DNA of 64,000 nt from CAYUZU01 sp964448675. Lineage in GTDB: Bacteria; Planctomycetota; Phycisphaerae; UBA1845; Fen-1342. The stretch is from positions 17,692 to 81,691 of the forward strand of contig CAYUZU010000023.1 of the NCBI GenBank assembly GCA_964448675.1, in the 5' to 3' direction. Shown piece by piece: positions 37,150-45,495 of this stretch. The notes beneath the pieces are model-generated. The model did no database searches. It was not told the DNA's origin and saw only the letters and a program-made list of their open reading frames with translations. A program made the translations under genes and the position numbers. Every line of letters begins with the position of its first letter. Positions within the stretch are counted from its first letter, which is position 1.

Positions 37150-38508
37150 TTATAGACGCCGCCGCTGAAAAACCTGCCCCAGGGCCGTCCGCGAGGCGGT
37201 CGACCAGCGCCGCCACCACGGCTCGTCCAGCGATTGCGGCAGCTCGCTCCGCAGCCGTCTGATAAACGCCGACACGATCGCCGGGCGGCAGGCCGGCATG
37301 TCGATGCCCGGCTTGTCCAGATGATACTGCTCCTCGCCGCGGGCGTGGATCCAGCCCTGCTCCTGGCACAGGTCGCGGGCCCGCGTGCCCGGCCAGGGGT
37401 AGTACGGGCGGATGTCGGCAATGTCGGGCCGCAGCTCGTGCAGCAGTTTGCGGGTTTCCTCCAGCGACGCCTCGCTTTCATACGGGGCCCCGAGGTACAC
37501 GACGGCCCGCGTGCGGATGCCCGCCGCGCGCAGATAGCCGAATGACGCGCGGATCTGCTCGGCGGTGAGGTCCATCTCGAAGATCTCGTTGCGGATCAGG
37601 TAGCTGCCGCTGATGACGTCAATATCCGCCAACTCGCAGCCCGTCGCCGCCAGTTGCCGCGTGGTACTCTCATCCAGCGCGTTGGCCCGCAGGTGGCACC
37701 GGAACGGCAGGCGCCACCGCCGCAGGTAGCCCTCGAGAAAGGTCATCAGCCATTCGCCGTCGAGCGCGAATGCCGGGTCGACGAAACGCACCCGCCGGAC
37801 ACCCTCGTACTGCTCACGGAGCAGGGCGATTTCGGCCAGCACGTTCGCGGGGGCCCGCTTGCGCACCCAGGTTCCGCGACGCTCGTACAGCTGCTCCAGG
37901 CGCTCGCTGGTGGAATAGGTGTAGCGCTGCGGGTTGCCGCGGCCGGTGGCGATCTCGATCTGTCCGGTCTGCCCGACGTGCTCGGCGTAGTTGAAGAGTT
38001 CACGGTGGGCGAACGGGAGTGAATTGAGGTCCTCCACCAGCGGCGGCAGGTCAGGCTGCGCCAGGCCGCGCTCGTCCCGCAGCCACACGCCCGAGACGAC
38101 CTGCCCCACGGCAGGGTCCTTCATGCGTTCGAAGTAAGTGACGAGCGAGGCGTCGGGCTCGCCGATGGCGACGGCGTTGACGCCGGGGAGGCTCAGGGCG
38201 TCGGCCGGCGTCAGGCTGGCGTATTCGCCCCCCGCGACGATCGGCAGGAACTCGTGCCGGTCGATGTACTCGAGCGAGCGGCGGGCGGCGTCGACGCACA
38301 CGGCGGAGATGTCGGCATAAACGAGCTGCGGCAGGGCCCGGGCCAGGGCGGGCTTGAGCTTCTCCAGGTCGAAGTGGGCCAGGCCGGCCAGGGTCAGCTC
38401 ATGCTCGCGCCGCTCCAGCAGCGCCAGCAGGACGCCCAGTTGCGGGTCGAAACGGGGCACGTGCCGGCCGCGCGTGTCGGGGGCGAACTGGAGCACGAGA
38501 ATCCGCAT
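37150..38508 (-). CDS. B12-binding/radical-SAM-like protein lacking cluster cysteines
   Basis: Product of 452 residues. Residues 1-125 look like a B12-binding-type Rossmann domain (MRILVLQFAP, IVAGGEYASL, AVAIGEPDASL). From about 180 it follows the radical SAM TIM barrel closely: PANVLAEIALLREQYEGVRR, VDPAFALDGEWLMTFLEGYL, LAATGCELADID, LRAAGIRTRAVVYLGAPYES and the exit YPWPGTRARDL. At the cluster site the usual CxxxCxxC is replaced by GRGNPQRYTYS: Asn192, Tyr196 and Ser199 stand at the three Cys positions. It cannot bind the normal 4Fe-4S cluster. The start at 38508 is set by homology. Confidence 0.8.
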   Translation of the reverse strand: MRILVLQFAPDTRGRHVPRFDPQLGVLLALLERREHELTLAGLAHFDLEKLKPALARALPQLVYADISAVCVDAARRSLEYIDRHEFLPIVAGGEYASLTPADALSLPGVNAVAIGEPDASLVTYFERMKDPAVGQVVSGVWLRDERGLAQPDLPPLVEDLNSLPFAHRELFNYAEHVGQTGQIEIATGRGNPQRYTYSTSERLEQLYERRGTWVRKRAPANVLAEIALLREQYEGVRRVRFVDPAFALDGEWLMTFLEGYLRRWRLPFRCHLRANALDESTTRQLAATGCELADIDVISGSYLIRNEIFEMDLTAEQIRASFGYLRAAGIRTRAVVYLGAPYESEASLEETRKLLHELRPDIADIRPYYPWPGTRARDLCQEQGWIHARGEEQYHLDKPGIDMPACRPAIVSAFIRRLRSELPQSLDEPWWRRWSTASRTALGQVFQRRRL

Positions 38509-38545
38509 TGGGGGGATGCTAACGAACGGTGTGGCGCACGTCGAT

Positions 38546-40885
38546 TCACATTCGCGGGCCACGAGCGGCGCTGTCGCGCGCCCGGCGGCCGGTCCACAGC
38601 CACGCGCCGGCCAGCACCACGGCGCACAGGCCGCTGATCCACGCGCCGCTGGCGAGCCCCGGCGGGAAGTACGCCCATTCGATCGTCACCGCCATCCCCG
38701 GCGGCACGCGCACCGCCATCAGCACGCCGTCGACGGTTTCGATGTGCAAGTGGCGACCGCCCAGGGTCGCGTGCCAGCCCGGCAGCGCGAGCTGGGACGC
38801 GACCAGCCGCGGCCAGGTCTGCACATCCGGGCGGCGACCGACGGTGAAGTCGAAGTCACGGCTGGGCCAGGTGTCGACGCGCGTGCTGAAGGCGTTGGGC
38901 CCGTGACGTTCAAGGCGAGCGCCGCCGGGCTGGGCCGGGTCATCGAGCAGCGCAAACCCGTCGGCATGGGGGTAGCGATACAGCCGCCAGCCGGGACGCG
39001 GCGTGGCCACCAGCTCGCAATCGGCGGGGACGAGGTCGGGCACGTCACAGACAAGCACCCAGCCGATGTTGCAGAGGCGCAACCAGCGGGTGTCTTTGAG
39101 CAAGGCTTGCTGCTGCCAGCTCTCGCCCCAGGTGGCGAAGCCGAAGCGTTGCACGAGCGCCCGCGGCTGGATGGAGTTGTAGTCGGTGAAGCCATGAATG
39201 CCATGGAGGATGTTGGTGTTGGCAACGGCCTTGTCGAGCGGATCGACGTATTCGCCGGGGGTGTTCCCGTGGCGGGCATTGACGACCCACAGGCGGTGGC
39301 CGGAGCCGCGCACGCGGTCCATCCAGGCGGCGTCCTGGGGGGTGAGCAGCTTGTCGACGCGCGGCCAGCCGGCGGGCACGTCGATGGTCCAGCCGATGAT
39401 GCCGAGATCGACAGCCATCACCAGGACCACCAGCCACAGCAGCTCAGGCCGTCGAAAACGTCGGGCGGCGAGACGCAGTACGAGCAGCGAAACAAGCGTG
39501 ACGACGAGCGGCACCCAGATGGTGGGCGCCCACGGGCGCAACGCGCGGAGCGCTGCGGCGCGCGGCGCTTCGCTGAGCCACGGGAGGACAAGGGCGACCA
39601 GCAGCGCCGCCCCGCCGATGATGGCGACGCTCAGCAGGATCGGGCGGCGTGTCAGGGCAATGGCGGCGGCGCGCAGTCGTGCACGGCCAGGGCTGAGCTG
39701 CGGGCCGAGGTCGTGCAGGCTGATGGCGGCCAGCATGGCGACGGCGAGGTTGACATGCAGCAGGGCCCGCGCAGGGACGCGGAAGACGTTCGCCCCGGGC
39801 AGCCAATAGAGGATGGGGCAGATCGGTCCGAAGATCCCGAGCGCCAGCAGCAGCGCGAACGCCGCCAGCAGGACCCACGCACGGCGGCGCGCGTCCGCCC
39901 GCCAGCCGAGGCGCAACGCGAGCAATGCGAGCAGCAGCGGCAGGATGCCCATGTACGCGAACTGCTCGACCTGGTGCGACGGGCCCCAGTAGGCGACGTC
40001 GAAGAAGTTCGGCGTGCGCTGACCGAAGACCATCGGCAGCACCCAGTTGATGACTGACGAGGGGAACCAGCTGTTCTCGGTGAAGTCGATGTAGCCGCGG
40101 TCGAGGCGTGTCGAGCGGCGCACGTACTCGAGCGCCGGCAACCATTGGAGCGCGAAAAGGCCGGCGGCGCACAGGTGCGCCACCGTCCAGCGCCCGAGTA
40201 CGCCGGTGGGCGAGGTGTACGGTCCGCGGGTCGCCTGCGGGCCGCGGCTGTACGCCCAGCAGAACACGAGGGTGCCGAGGGCATTGAGCGCGGCAATCTG
40301 CACGTGGCCGGCGTAGCATTGCAGCGCGATGATCACGGCGGCGGCGACGAGGCGGCGCGTGTTGCGCGCATCGGCAGCGGGCGAGCGGGCCGGGCCGCTG
40401 CGCATGTACTGGTGCAGGCACCAGAAGACCCAGGGCGTCCAGGCGGCGGCGTGCTGCATGCTGGCGTGCACGCGGTGGGCCAGCATGAAGCCGGCGAAGG
40501 CAAACGCGATGCCGCCGAACAGGGCCGCGCGCCGGCCCAGATCGAACGAGCGGCCCAGTCGGTAGGCGCCCCAGATGGCGAGGCTGTAGTGCAGCCACAG
40601 GACCAGCGGGTAGGCCCACAAAGGCGGCAGCACAGCGAAGAGCCACGTGGGCGGATACCAGACGGCGGCCTGAGGGTCGGCGGCGCAGGGGCGGCCCAGG
40701 CCGGTCCACGGGTTCAGCCAGGGCCAGTCGCCGCCCGTGACGGTGTCGTGAAAAAAGACCCGCAGCGGGTAGTAGTACATGATGTCGTCTTCGCCGGCCC
40801 CCAGGCCGTGCACGCGCCAGGTGGGCGCGAGCAGCAGGCCGGGGAGCAGCACGATGACCAGTGCGATGGCAATGCGGGCCGACAT
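38546..40885 (-). CDS. YfhO-like multi-pass membrane protein
   Basis: Product of 779 residues with a signal-like first helix (IALVIVLLPGLLLAP), then a large bundle of about a dozen helices, and a soluble C-terminal part from about 500. Early features are GEDDIMYYYPLRVFFHDTV, WPWLNPWTGLGRPCAADPQA and AFAGFMLAHRVHASM, typical of YfhO-type proteins, which are glycosyltransferase-C-like and linked to cell-envelope sugar transfer. The start is ATG 40885; no clear ribosome site is seen. It is followed by the radical-SAM-like gene, 37 bases on. Confidence 0.8.
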   Translation of the reverse strand: MSARIAIALVIVLLPGLLLAPTWRVHGLGAGEDDIMYYYPLRVFFHDTVTGGDWPWLNPWTGLGRPCAADPQAAVWYPPTWLFAVLPPLWAYPLVLWLHYSLAIWGAYRLGRSFDLGRRAALFGGIAFAFAGFMLAHRVHASMQHAAAWTPWVFWCLHQYMRSGPARSPAADARNTRRLVAAAVIIALQCYAGHVQIAALNALGTLVFCWAYSRGPQATRGPYTSPTGVLGRWTVAHLCAAGLFALQWLPALEYVRRSTRLDRGYIDFTENSWFPSSVINWVLPMVFGQRTPNFFDVAYWGPSHQVEQFAYMGILPLLLALLALRLGWRADARRRAWVLLAAFALLLALGIFGPICPILYWLPGANVFRVPARALLHVNLAVAMLAAISLHDLGPQLSPGRARLRAAAIALTRRPILLSVAIIGGAALLVALVLPWLSEAPRAAALRALRPWAPTIWVPLVVTLVSLLVLRLAARRFRRPELLWLVVLVMAVDLGIIGWTIDVPAGWPRVDKLLTPQDAAWMDRVRGSGHRLWVVNARHGNTPGEYVDPLDKAVANTNILHGIHGFTDYNSIQPRALVQRFGFATWGESWQQQALLKDTRWLRLCNIGWVLVCDVPDLVPADCELVATPRPGWRLYRYPHADGFALLDDPAQPGGARLERHGPNAFSTRVDTWPSRDFDFTVGRRPDVQTWPRLVASQLALPGWHATLGGRHLHIETVDGVLMAVRVPPGMAVTIEWAYFPPGLASGAWISGLCAVVLAGAWLWTGRRARDSAARGPRM

Positions 40886-41020
40886 GTTGCGGATGGTACC
40901 GTCGCGGGGCCGGCGCGACGACCACCCGCGCCGGTCGCTGCCGCCTTGCAAACGCCGGCGGCGCGTGAATAATGACTGGCCGGTTCGGTCCCACGTCCTG
41001 TCGACATGAGGAGAATCAAG

Positions 41021-41386
41021 ATGCGCAAGTACTATGCGACCGCCCTGTTGGGCATGGCCCTCGCCGCGCTGGTCGGGTGCAACACGGTTGCCGGCAACTG
41101 GCAGTTCCACCACATCGACCCGGAGTCCGCCGCCCCGAACTTCACGATCAAGACGATTCACCTGGCGGCGGATGGCACCTACACGGCCGACATCAGGCAC
41201 GGCGGGCGGACGGAGCACGCGAAGGGCACGTACGACTACAATCCCCTCACCAAGGTGCTCGAGCTCACCACCGATGAGGGCAACGTGCGCAAGTACAAGG
41301 CCGAGAAGTGCAGCCCGTGCGGCACGCTGAAGGTCTGGAACGCGGGCGACGACATGCACTGGCAGGCGGTGTTCAGCAAGGAATAG
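41021..41386 (+). CDS. Small lipoprotein of unknown function
   Basis: Product of 121 residues. The start at 41021 has GAGGAG seven bases upstream. The lipobox is LVGC at residues 17-20 (AALVGCNTVAG). The mature part is a small beta-rich domain with repeats of Thr/Ala strands (TIHLAADGTYTADI, GTYDYNPLTKVLEL) resembling copper-resistance or lipocalin-like folds, but no family is certain. It is divergent from the membrane protein gene. Confidence 0.72.
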   Translation: MRKYYATALLGMALAALVGCNTVAGNWQFHHIDPESAAPNFTIKTIHLAADGTYTADIRHGGRTEHAKGTYDYNPLTKVLELTTDEGNVRKYKAEKCSPCGTLKVWNAGDDMHWQAVFSKE

Positions 41387-41508
41387 CGGGACGCCCGGGG
41401 CGCGCGGCGCTATGCTCTAGCAAGGCCGGCGGGTAGCCCCCCTGCAGCCATGGCCGGCAGGCGGAATCGGCGCTACCGAGCCGGCGGCGAACTGGAGAGA
41501 GGAGAGGC

Positions 41509-42510
41509 ATGGCCGCAGAGCACCGCCACCATGACGAGGACGCCCCGCGCACCATCGACCGCAGCCCGGCCAACCGGCTCGGACTGGACTATCGCGACGT
41601 GCCGCCGCGCAAGCTGCGCACGCGCATCGTCGATGTTCATTCCCACGTACGCCCGACGCCAACCACCGCCCAGTTCTTCGAGGCGGCCGACCTGTACGAG
41701 ATCGACAAGATCGTCACCATGACGCCGCTGGAGGAGGTGGACGAGCTCTTGGCCGACCACGCCCGACGGCTGGAACTGATCGCGGTTCCGGCGTGGCGGT
41801 CGATCGAGCGCTCGGCGGATTTCCGCAAGCAGTGGATCAGCGACCTCGGCGCATTCCGCGAGCGCGGTGCCCGGCGCATGAAGTTCTGGATGGCGCCGCC
41901 GCTGCGCGGCAACTTCGGCCTGACGCTGGAAGATGCGTTCTTCGCGCCAGTCATCGAGGCCGCGCTCGAGCTCGACTACGACTTCATGGTGCACATTGCC
42001 GACCCGTCGGCGTGGTTCGAGCCGGGCGGGCGCTATGCGGACACGACGCGGTTCGGCACCAAGCGCGATCAGTATCCGCAACTCGAGTGGTTCCTGGACC
42101 AGGTCGCCCCGCGCAGCGTCATCGCGGCGCACATGGGCGGCAGCGTCGAGGATCCCGACCTGCTCCAGGGGCTGCTCGACCGCCACGACAACCTGCTGCT
42201 CGACAGCAGCGCCACCAAGTGGGTCGTGCGCGGCGTCGCGGCCCGGCCCGAGAAGCTGCGTGACTTCATGATCCGCAACCAGGATCGCGTGCTGTTCGGC
42301 AGCGACCTGGTCGTCGGTCCGGGCTATGATTTCGACCATTATGCCAGCCGCTACTGGGCCCATCGCATGATGTGGGAAACGGATTATCGCGGCGAGAGCC
42401 CCATCGCCGATCCGGACGCCGACGACCCGCCGCGGCTGGCGGGGCTGGACTTGCCGGCGGACGTGCTGGAGAAGCTGATGCACGTGAACGCGGAGAAGCT
42501 GGGCTACTGA
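41509..42510 (+). CDS. Amidohydrolase-2 family metal-dependent hydrolase
   Basis: Product of 333 residues. The TIM barrel has metal sites VDVHSHV (residues 42-48), an Asp/His-rich middle (VHIADPSAWFEPGG, VIAAHMGG) and the end site LFGSDLVVGPGYDF. Such proteins act as decarboxylases or hydrolases of small acids and rings. GAGAGGAGAG lies directly upstream of the start. It is followed by a membrane EEP protein whose GTG start is 11 bases after its stop, so they share a transcript. The substrate is unknown. Confidence 0.82.
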   Translation: MAAEHRHHDEDAPRTIDRSPANRLGLDYRDVPPRKLRTRIVDVHSHVRPTPTTAQFFEAADLYEIDKIVTMTPLEEVDELLADHARRLELIAVPAWRSIERSADFRKQWISDLGAFRERGARRMKFWMAPPLRGNFGLTLEDAFFAPVIEAALELDYDFMVHIADPSAWFEPGGRYADTTRFGTKRDQYPQLEWFLDQVAPRSVIAAHMGGSVEDPDLLQGLLDRHDNLLLDSSATKWVVRGVAARPEKLRDFMIRNQDRVLFGSDLVVGPGYDFDHYASRYWAHRMMWETDYRGESPIADPDADDPPRLAGLDLPADVLEKLMHVNAEKLGY

Positions 42511-42521
42511 GGACCGCCCGC

Positions 42522-43631
42522 GTGAGCAAGGATGCTGCCAAACGCAACCGCGAGCGTCGCCAGGCGTGGGTCCAGGCGCAGAAGACCGCCCCCAGCGACC
42601 TACGCTACGTGCTGCACGTCATCTGGCGGATCTTCCTCACCGCGGTTCCCGTGAGCCTGCTCATCCTCTGGCTGGTCGCGGCGACCGTGCGCCTGGTCGT
42701 GCAGGATCGGTTGCCGAGCATCTGGGCCTATTTCTATTACGGCACGCCACCGACCGTGCTGACGCTGCTCGCGCTGGGCGCGGCGATGTGGTGGTTCCTG
42801 CGGCGTCAGCGTCGACTCGCGCTGGCCCCCGCCGGGCTGGCGGCACTCAGCCTCGGCTGGACGATGGTCACGATGTGTCATTACCAGCCGGCGCGGACGG
42901 TGTCGGGCACGCCGCGGCGGGCGGTATTCTGGAACATCGCACGCGGCGTGGGTGGCTGGGACCGGATTGCGGGCGCGATCGAGCGCCGGGACGCAGACAT
43001 CGTGGGGCTGGTCGAGTCGCTCAGTTCCGGCCCGTCGCACAACGGCCTGACGCGCGAGGCGCACGCCGCGGCGCGGCAGGCCAAGGCGGCGGCCCGGGCG
43101 CAGTACTGGCGCGAGCGGCTGCCGGGGTACGAGGCGATCGTCACGCGGCAGGGGCTGACCGTGCTCACGCGCGGGCAGATCGTCGCCGACGAAATGGTCA
43201 TGCTCGGCGGGGACAACTACACGGCGTTCGGCTACTGCCTGCACGCGGAGATCGACCTTGACGGCGAGCGCGTCCATGTCGGCGTGGTCGACGTGTTGCA
43301 CAAGGTGCGCCAGCCGCGTTCGCTTCAGATCGGCCGGCTGGTCGAGCTTGTTGAGCGCATCGGGGACGAACCGCTGGTCCTCGGGGGTGATTTCAACACG
43401 CCGGTGGATTCGGTGTACCTCGCGCCGCTGCGGTTGCGCAGTCGCAACGCGTTCGAGACGGTCGGGCGCGGGTATATGGCAACGTGGCCGATCCCCCTGC
43501 CGTTGGTGGCGATCGACCAGGCGTGGCTCAGCGACCGCGTCGAGCCCGGCCATGCCTGGCACGGCTGGACGGTCGTCTCGGATCATCGCCCGGTGATTGT
43601 CGAGTTCGGGGTTGCGCCGGAGAAGCCGTAG
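42522..43631 (+). CDS. Membrane EEP-family (endonuclease/exonuclease/phosphatase) protein
   Basis: Product of 369 residues starting at GTG 42522, with GAGGA nine bases before it overlapping the upstream stop. Two or three helices occupy about 30-130 (VIWRIFLTAVPVSLLILWLV, PTVLTLLALGAAMWWFL). The C-terminal part is an EEP fold: RRAVFWNIARGVGG with the catalytic Asn, DADIVGLVES, LVLGGDFNTPVDS and VVSDHRPVIVEF with the Asp-His pair. Related proteins cleave phosphodiesters of nucleic acids or lipids. It converges with ilvE. Confidence 0.85.
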   Translation: MSKDAAKRNRERRQAWVQAQKTAPSDLRYVLHVIWRIFLTAVPVSLLILWLVAATVRLVVQDRLPSIWAYFYYGTPPTVLTLLALGAAMWWFLRRQRRLALAPAGLAALSLGWTMVTMCHYQPARTVSGTPRRAVFWNIARGVGGWDRIAGAIERRDADIVGLVESLSSGPSHNGLTREAHAAARQAKAAARAQYWRERLPGYEAIVTRQGLTVLTRGQIVADEMVMLGGDNYTAFGYCLHAEIDLDGERVHVGVVDVLHKVRQPRSLQIGRLVELVERIGDEPLVLGGDFNTPVDSVYLAPLRLRSRNAFETVGRGYMATWPIPLPLVAIDQAWLSDRVEPGHAWHGWTVVSDHRPVIVEFGVAPEKP

Positions 43632-43638
43632 CGCATTC

Positions 43639-43655
43639 GGCGGATGGAACCCGCC
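43639..43655. repeat. Copy 3 of the dispersed GGCGGGT/ACCCGCC palindrome
   Basis: GGCGGAT-GGA-ACCCGCC, one base off perfect pairing, followed by CTACT. It lies between convergent EEP and ilvE genes and touches the ilvE 3' end. Confidence 0.6.
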
Positions 43656-43660
43656 CTACT

Positions 43661-44587
43661 TCATGCCGGTGGCTTGCGCACCAGCGCGTTATACGCACTG
43701 ATCAACTCCCGCGTGACCGGGCCCACATTGCCGTCGCCCACCGGCCGCTTGTCGATCTCGTTGACAGGAATCACCTGGGCTCCGGTGCCGGTCAGGAAAC
43801 ACTCGTCGGCCGCATACAGATCGTGCCGCACCAGCGTCTTCTCGGCCACCTCGATCCCCGCCTCGCGCGCCAGGCGAATCACCGTGTTGCGCGTAATCCC
43901 CTCCAGGATGCCAGCCGACGTCGGCGGTGTCTGGAGCTGCCCGTCACGCACCAGGAAGATATTGTCGCCGGTGGCCTCCGCGACGTACCCTTCGTGGTTG
44001 AGCATGATCGCCTCATGCACGCCGGCATCGATCGCCTCCTGCTTGGCGAGGATGTTGTTGAGGTAGTTCAGCGACTTGATCCGAGGCGACATCGCGTTCG
44101 GGTGGTTCCGCGTCACCGAGCTCACGATCACCGGCATGCCGTTGTCGTACAGCTCCTGCGGATACATCGCGATGGTCGACGCGATAATGTACACGCACGG
44201 CTTCCACGTTCGCACCGGCGAGATTCCCAGCACGCCCACGCCGCGGGTCACCACCAGGCGAATGTACGCGTCCTGGTCTTCGCTCAGCAGGCTGTTCTCG
44301 CGCAGGGCGGCGTCAAGCGCCTGGTCGACCTCATCATAGGTGTACGGTATCGTCAGGCGGATTGCCTTCGCCGAGATGAACAGCCGCTTGAGGTGGGCGT
44401 GTCGCTCAAAGACCCGGCCGTTGTAGCTGCGGATGCCTTCGAACACGCCGTCGCCATAAAGCAGACCGTGATCGAAGACGTTCACCTTGGCATCCGGGGC
44501 GGCGACGAACTCACCGTTCATCCAGATCTTGAGTTCGGGGCTGGGATCGTAGTTCTCGGTCGAGAAGCTGCTGGCGATACCGGGCAT
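43661..44587 (-). CDS. ilvE: Branched-chain amino acid aminotransferase
   Basis: PLP class IV aminotransferase making or breaking down leucine, isoleucine and valine. Product of 308 residues. Signatures are KVNVFDHGLLYGDGVFEGIR (substrate side), the PLP lysine in RIKSLNYLNNILAKQEA, HEAIMLNHEGYVAEATGDNIF and CFLTGTGAQVIPV. The start at 44587 has GGAGG five bases upstream, better than the ATG four codons earlier. It may also act on D-amino acids, as family members overlap, but the spacing of the motif blocks fits IlvE. Confidence 0.94.
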   Translation of the reverse strand: MPGIASSFSTENYDPSPELKIWMNGEFVAAPDAKVNVFDHGLLYGDGVFEGIRSYNGRVFERHAHLKRLFISAKAIRLTIPYTYDEVDQALDAALRENSLLSEDQDAYIRLVVTRGVGVLGISPVRTWKPCVYIIASTIAMYPQELYDNGMPVIVSSVTRNHPNAMSPRIKSLNYLNNILAKQEAIDAGVHEAIMLNHEGYVAEATGDNIFLVRDGQLQTPPTSAGILEGITRNTVIRLAREAGIEVAEKTLVRHDLYAADECFLTGTGAQVIPVNEIDKRPVGDGNVGPVTRELISAYNALVRKPPA

Positions 44588-44711
44588 GTTGACCTCCATA
44601 CTGGACCGCGGCGGCATTCTGGCCGATCCGCGGCCGGGGATCAAGCTGGGGCGAAGAGCGGGTGCAGGTGACCGCCATCGCGCGGCAGCCACACCAGCGT
44701 GCCCGCCGCCC

Positions 44712-45323
44712 TCACGGCCAATCGGTCGCGCGTAGCGATCGCAGCACGGTGCCGCGCTTCACGATCGCGATGAGTTCGTCCTCGTCGGGCGCGTCGCCGC
44801 GGGGCTCGAAGTAAGGCCGGATCTCCCACGCCACCACGTCCGGCGGCCGTTCCTGCACAAGATTCGCCGCCCGCCGGTCATGGCGTCGTCACCGCAGTCG
44901 ATCCCCCACCCGGGCCCGGACCATGCCGCGCCTCATGCGTACCGCGAGCTTGTCCCAGGTCCCCGGCTGCATCGTCGTCACGGGGGTGGTCGGGAACCGC
45001 ACGCGGTACCGCGCGACTTGCGCCGCAGTCGGCGGCGGTTGCAGCTGGTGCCAGCACGTCGCGTACGCGAAGTCGGCGTGCAGACAGCCGCCGACACGGA
45101 GCAGGCGTGCCACGATTGGCCCGCCGGCGTAACGGCGCCTGTCTAGCTCCCGGTTTCCAAGCCGGCGTCAGAAACCCGCAAACCAGCGCGGCGCGTCGTG
45201 CATTGTGACAAGGACAGGCACGGCCACAGTGGCCCCGACGACCAGACTGGACAAGCCGATGTTGCTGAGATCGAGCACCTCGATCCGCTGGCTCGCACAT
45301 CGTCGCTCGTGACAATGAAATGA
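44712..45323 (-). pseudogene. Decayed reading frame interrupted by two in-frame TGA codons
   Basis: One minus-strand frame runs from about 45323 to the stop at 44712-44714. It is interrupted by TGA at 45168-45170 and 44889-44891. The pieces keep gene-like codon use: third positions are nearly all G/C between 44712 and 44888, with protein-like stretches (DVVAWEIRPYFEP and PDEDELIAIVKRGTVLRSL; upstream IVARLLRVGGCLHADFAY). A shift from another frame seems to occur near 45310-45330. No family recognised. It may be a pseudogene. Recoding of TGA is less likely. Confidence 0.4.
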
Positions 45324-45363
45324 TCAATCATGTCCAATCGGGCTTCCGGCGGCCGGATTTGTC

Positions 45364-45393
45364 TTGCCAGCCGCCCCAAATCACTCGTATTAT
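45364..45393 (+). promoter_or_regulatory. Promoter candidate for the CLCA-like gene
   Basis: TTGCCA (45364-45369), an 18-base spacer, TATTAT (45388-45393), about 100 bases before the ATG. The -35 box and spacing equal those of the kinase promoter at 9344. Confidence 0.4.
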
Positions 45394-45495
45394 GGGTACT
45401 GATTTAGTGCCATTTCCATCGTTCGGGCCAGACGTCATTGCCGCGGGCGCCACCCCCGGCCGCCGCTGCGGCGTGACGAGCATGTGGAGAAAACC

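Noticed and set aside
38354..40057. 567-codon plus-strand frame opposite the YfhO-like gene
   Set aside because: Antisense to a clear membrane protein; composition of a shadow.
44889..44891. TGA read as selenocysteine
   Set aside because: Surrounding residues (Arg-rich) lack the CxxU-like context and no SECIS hairpin was evident; pseudogene preferred.
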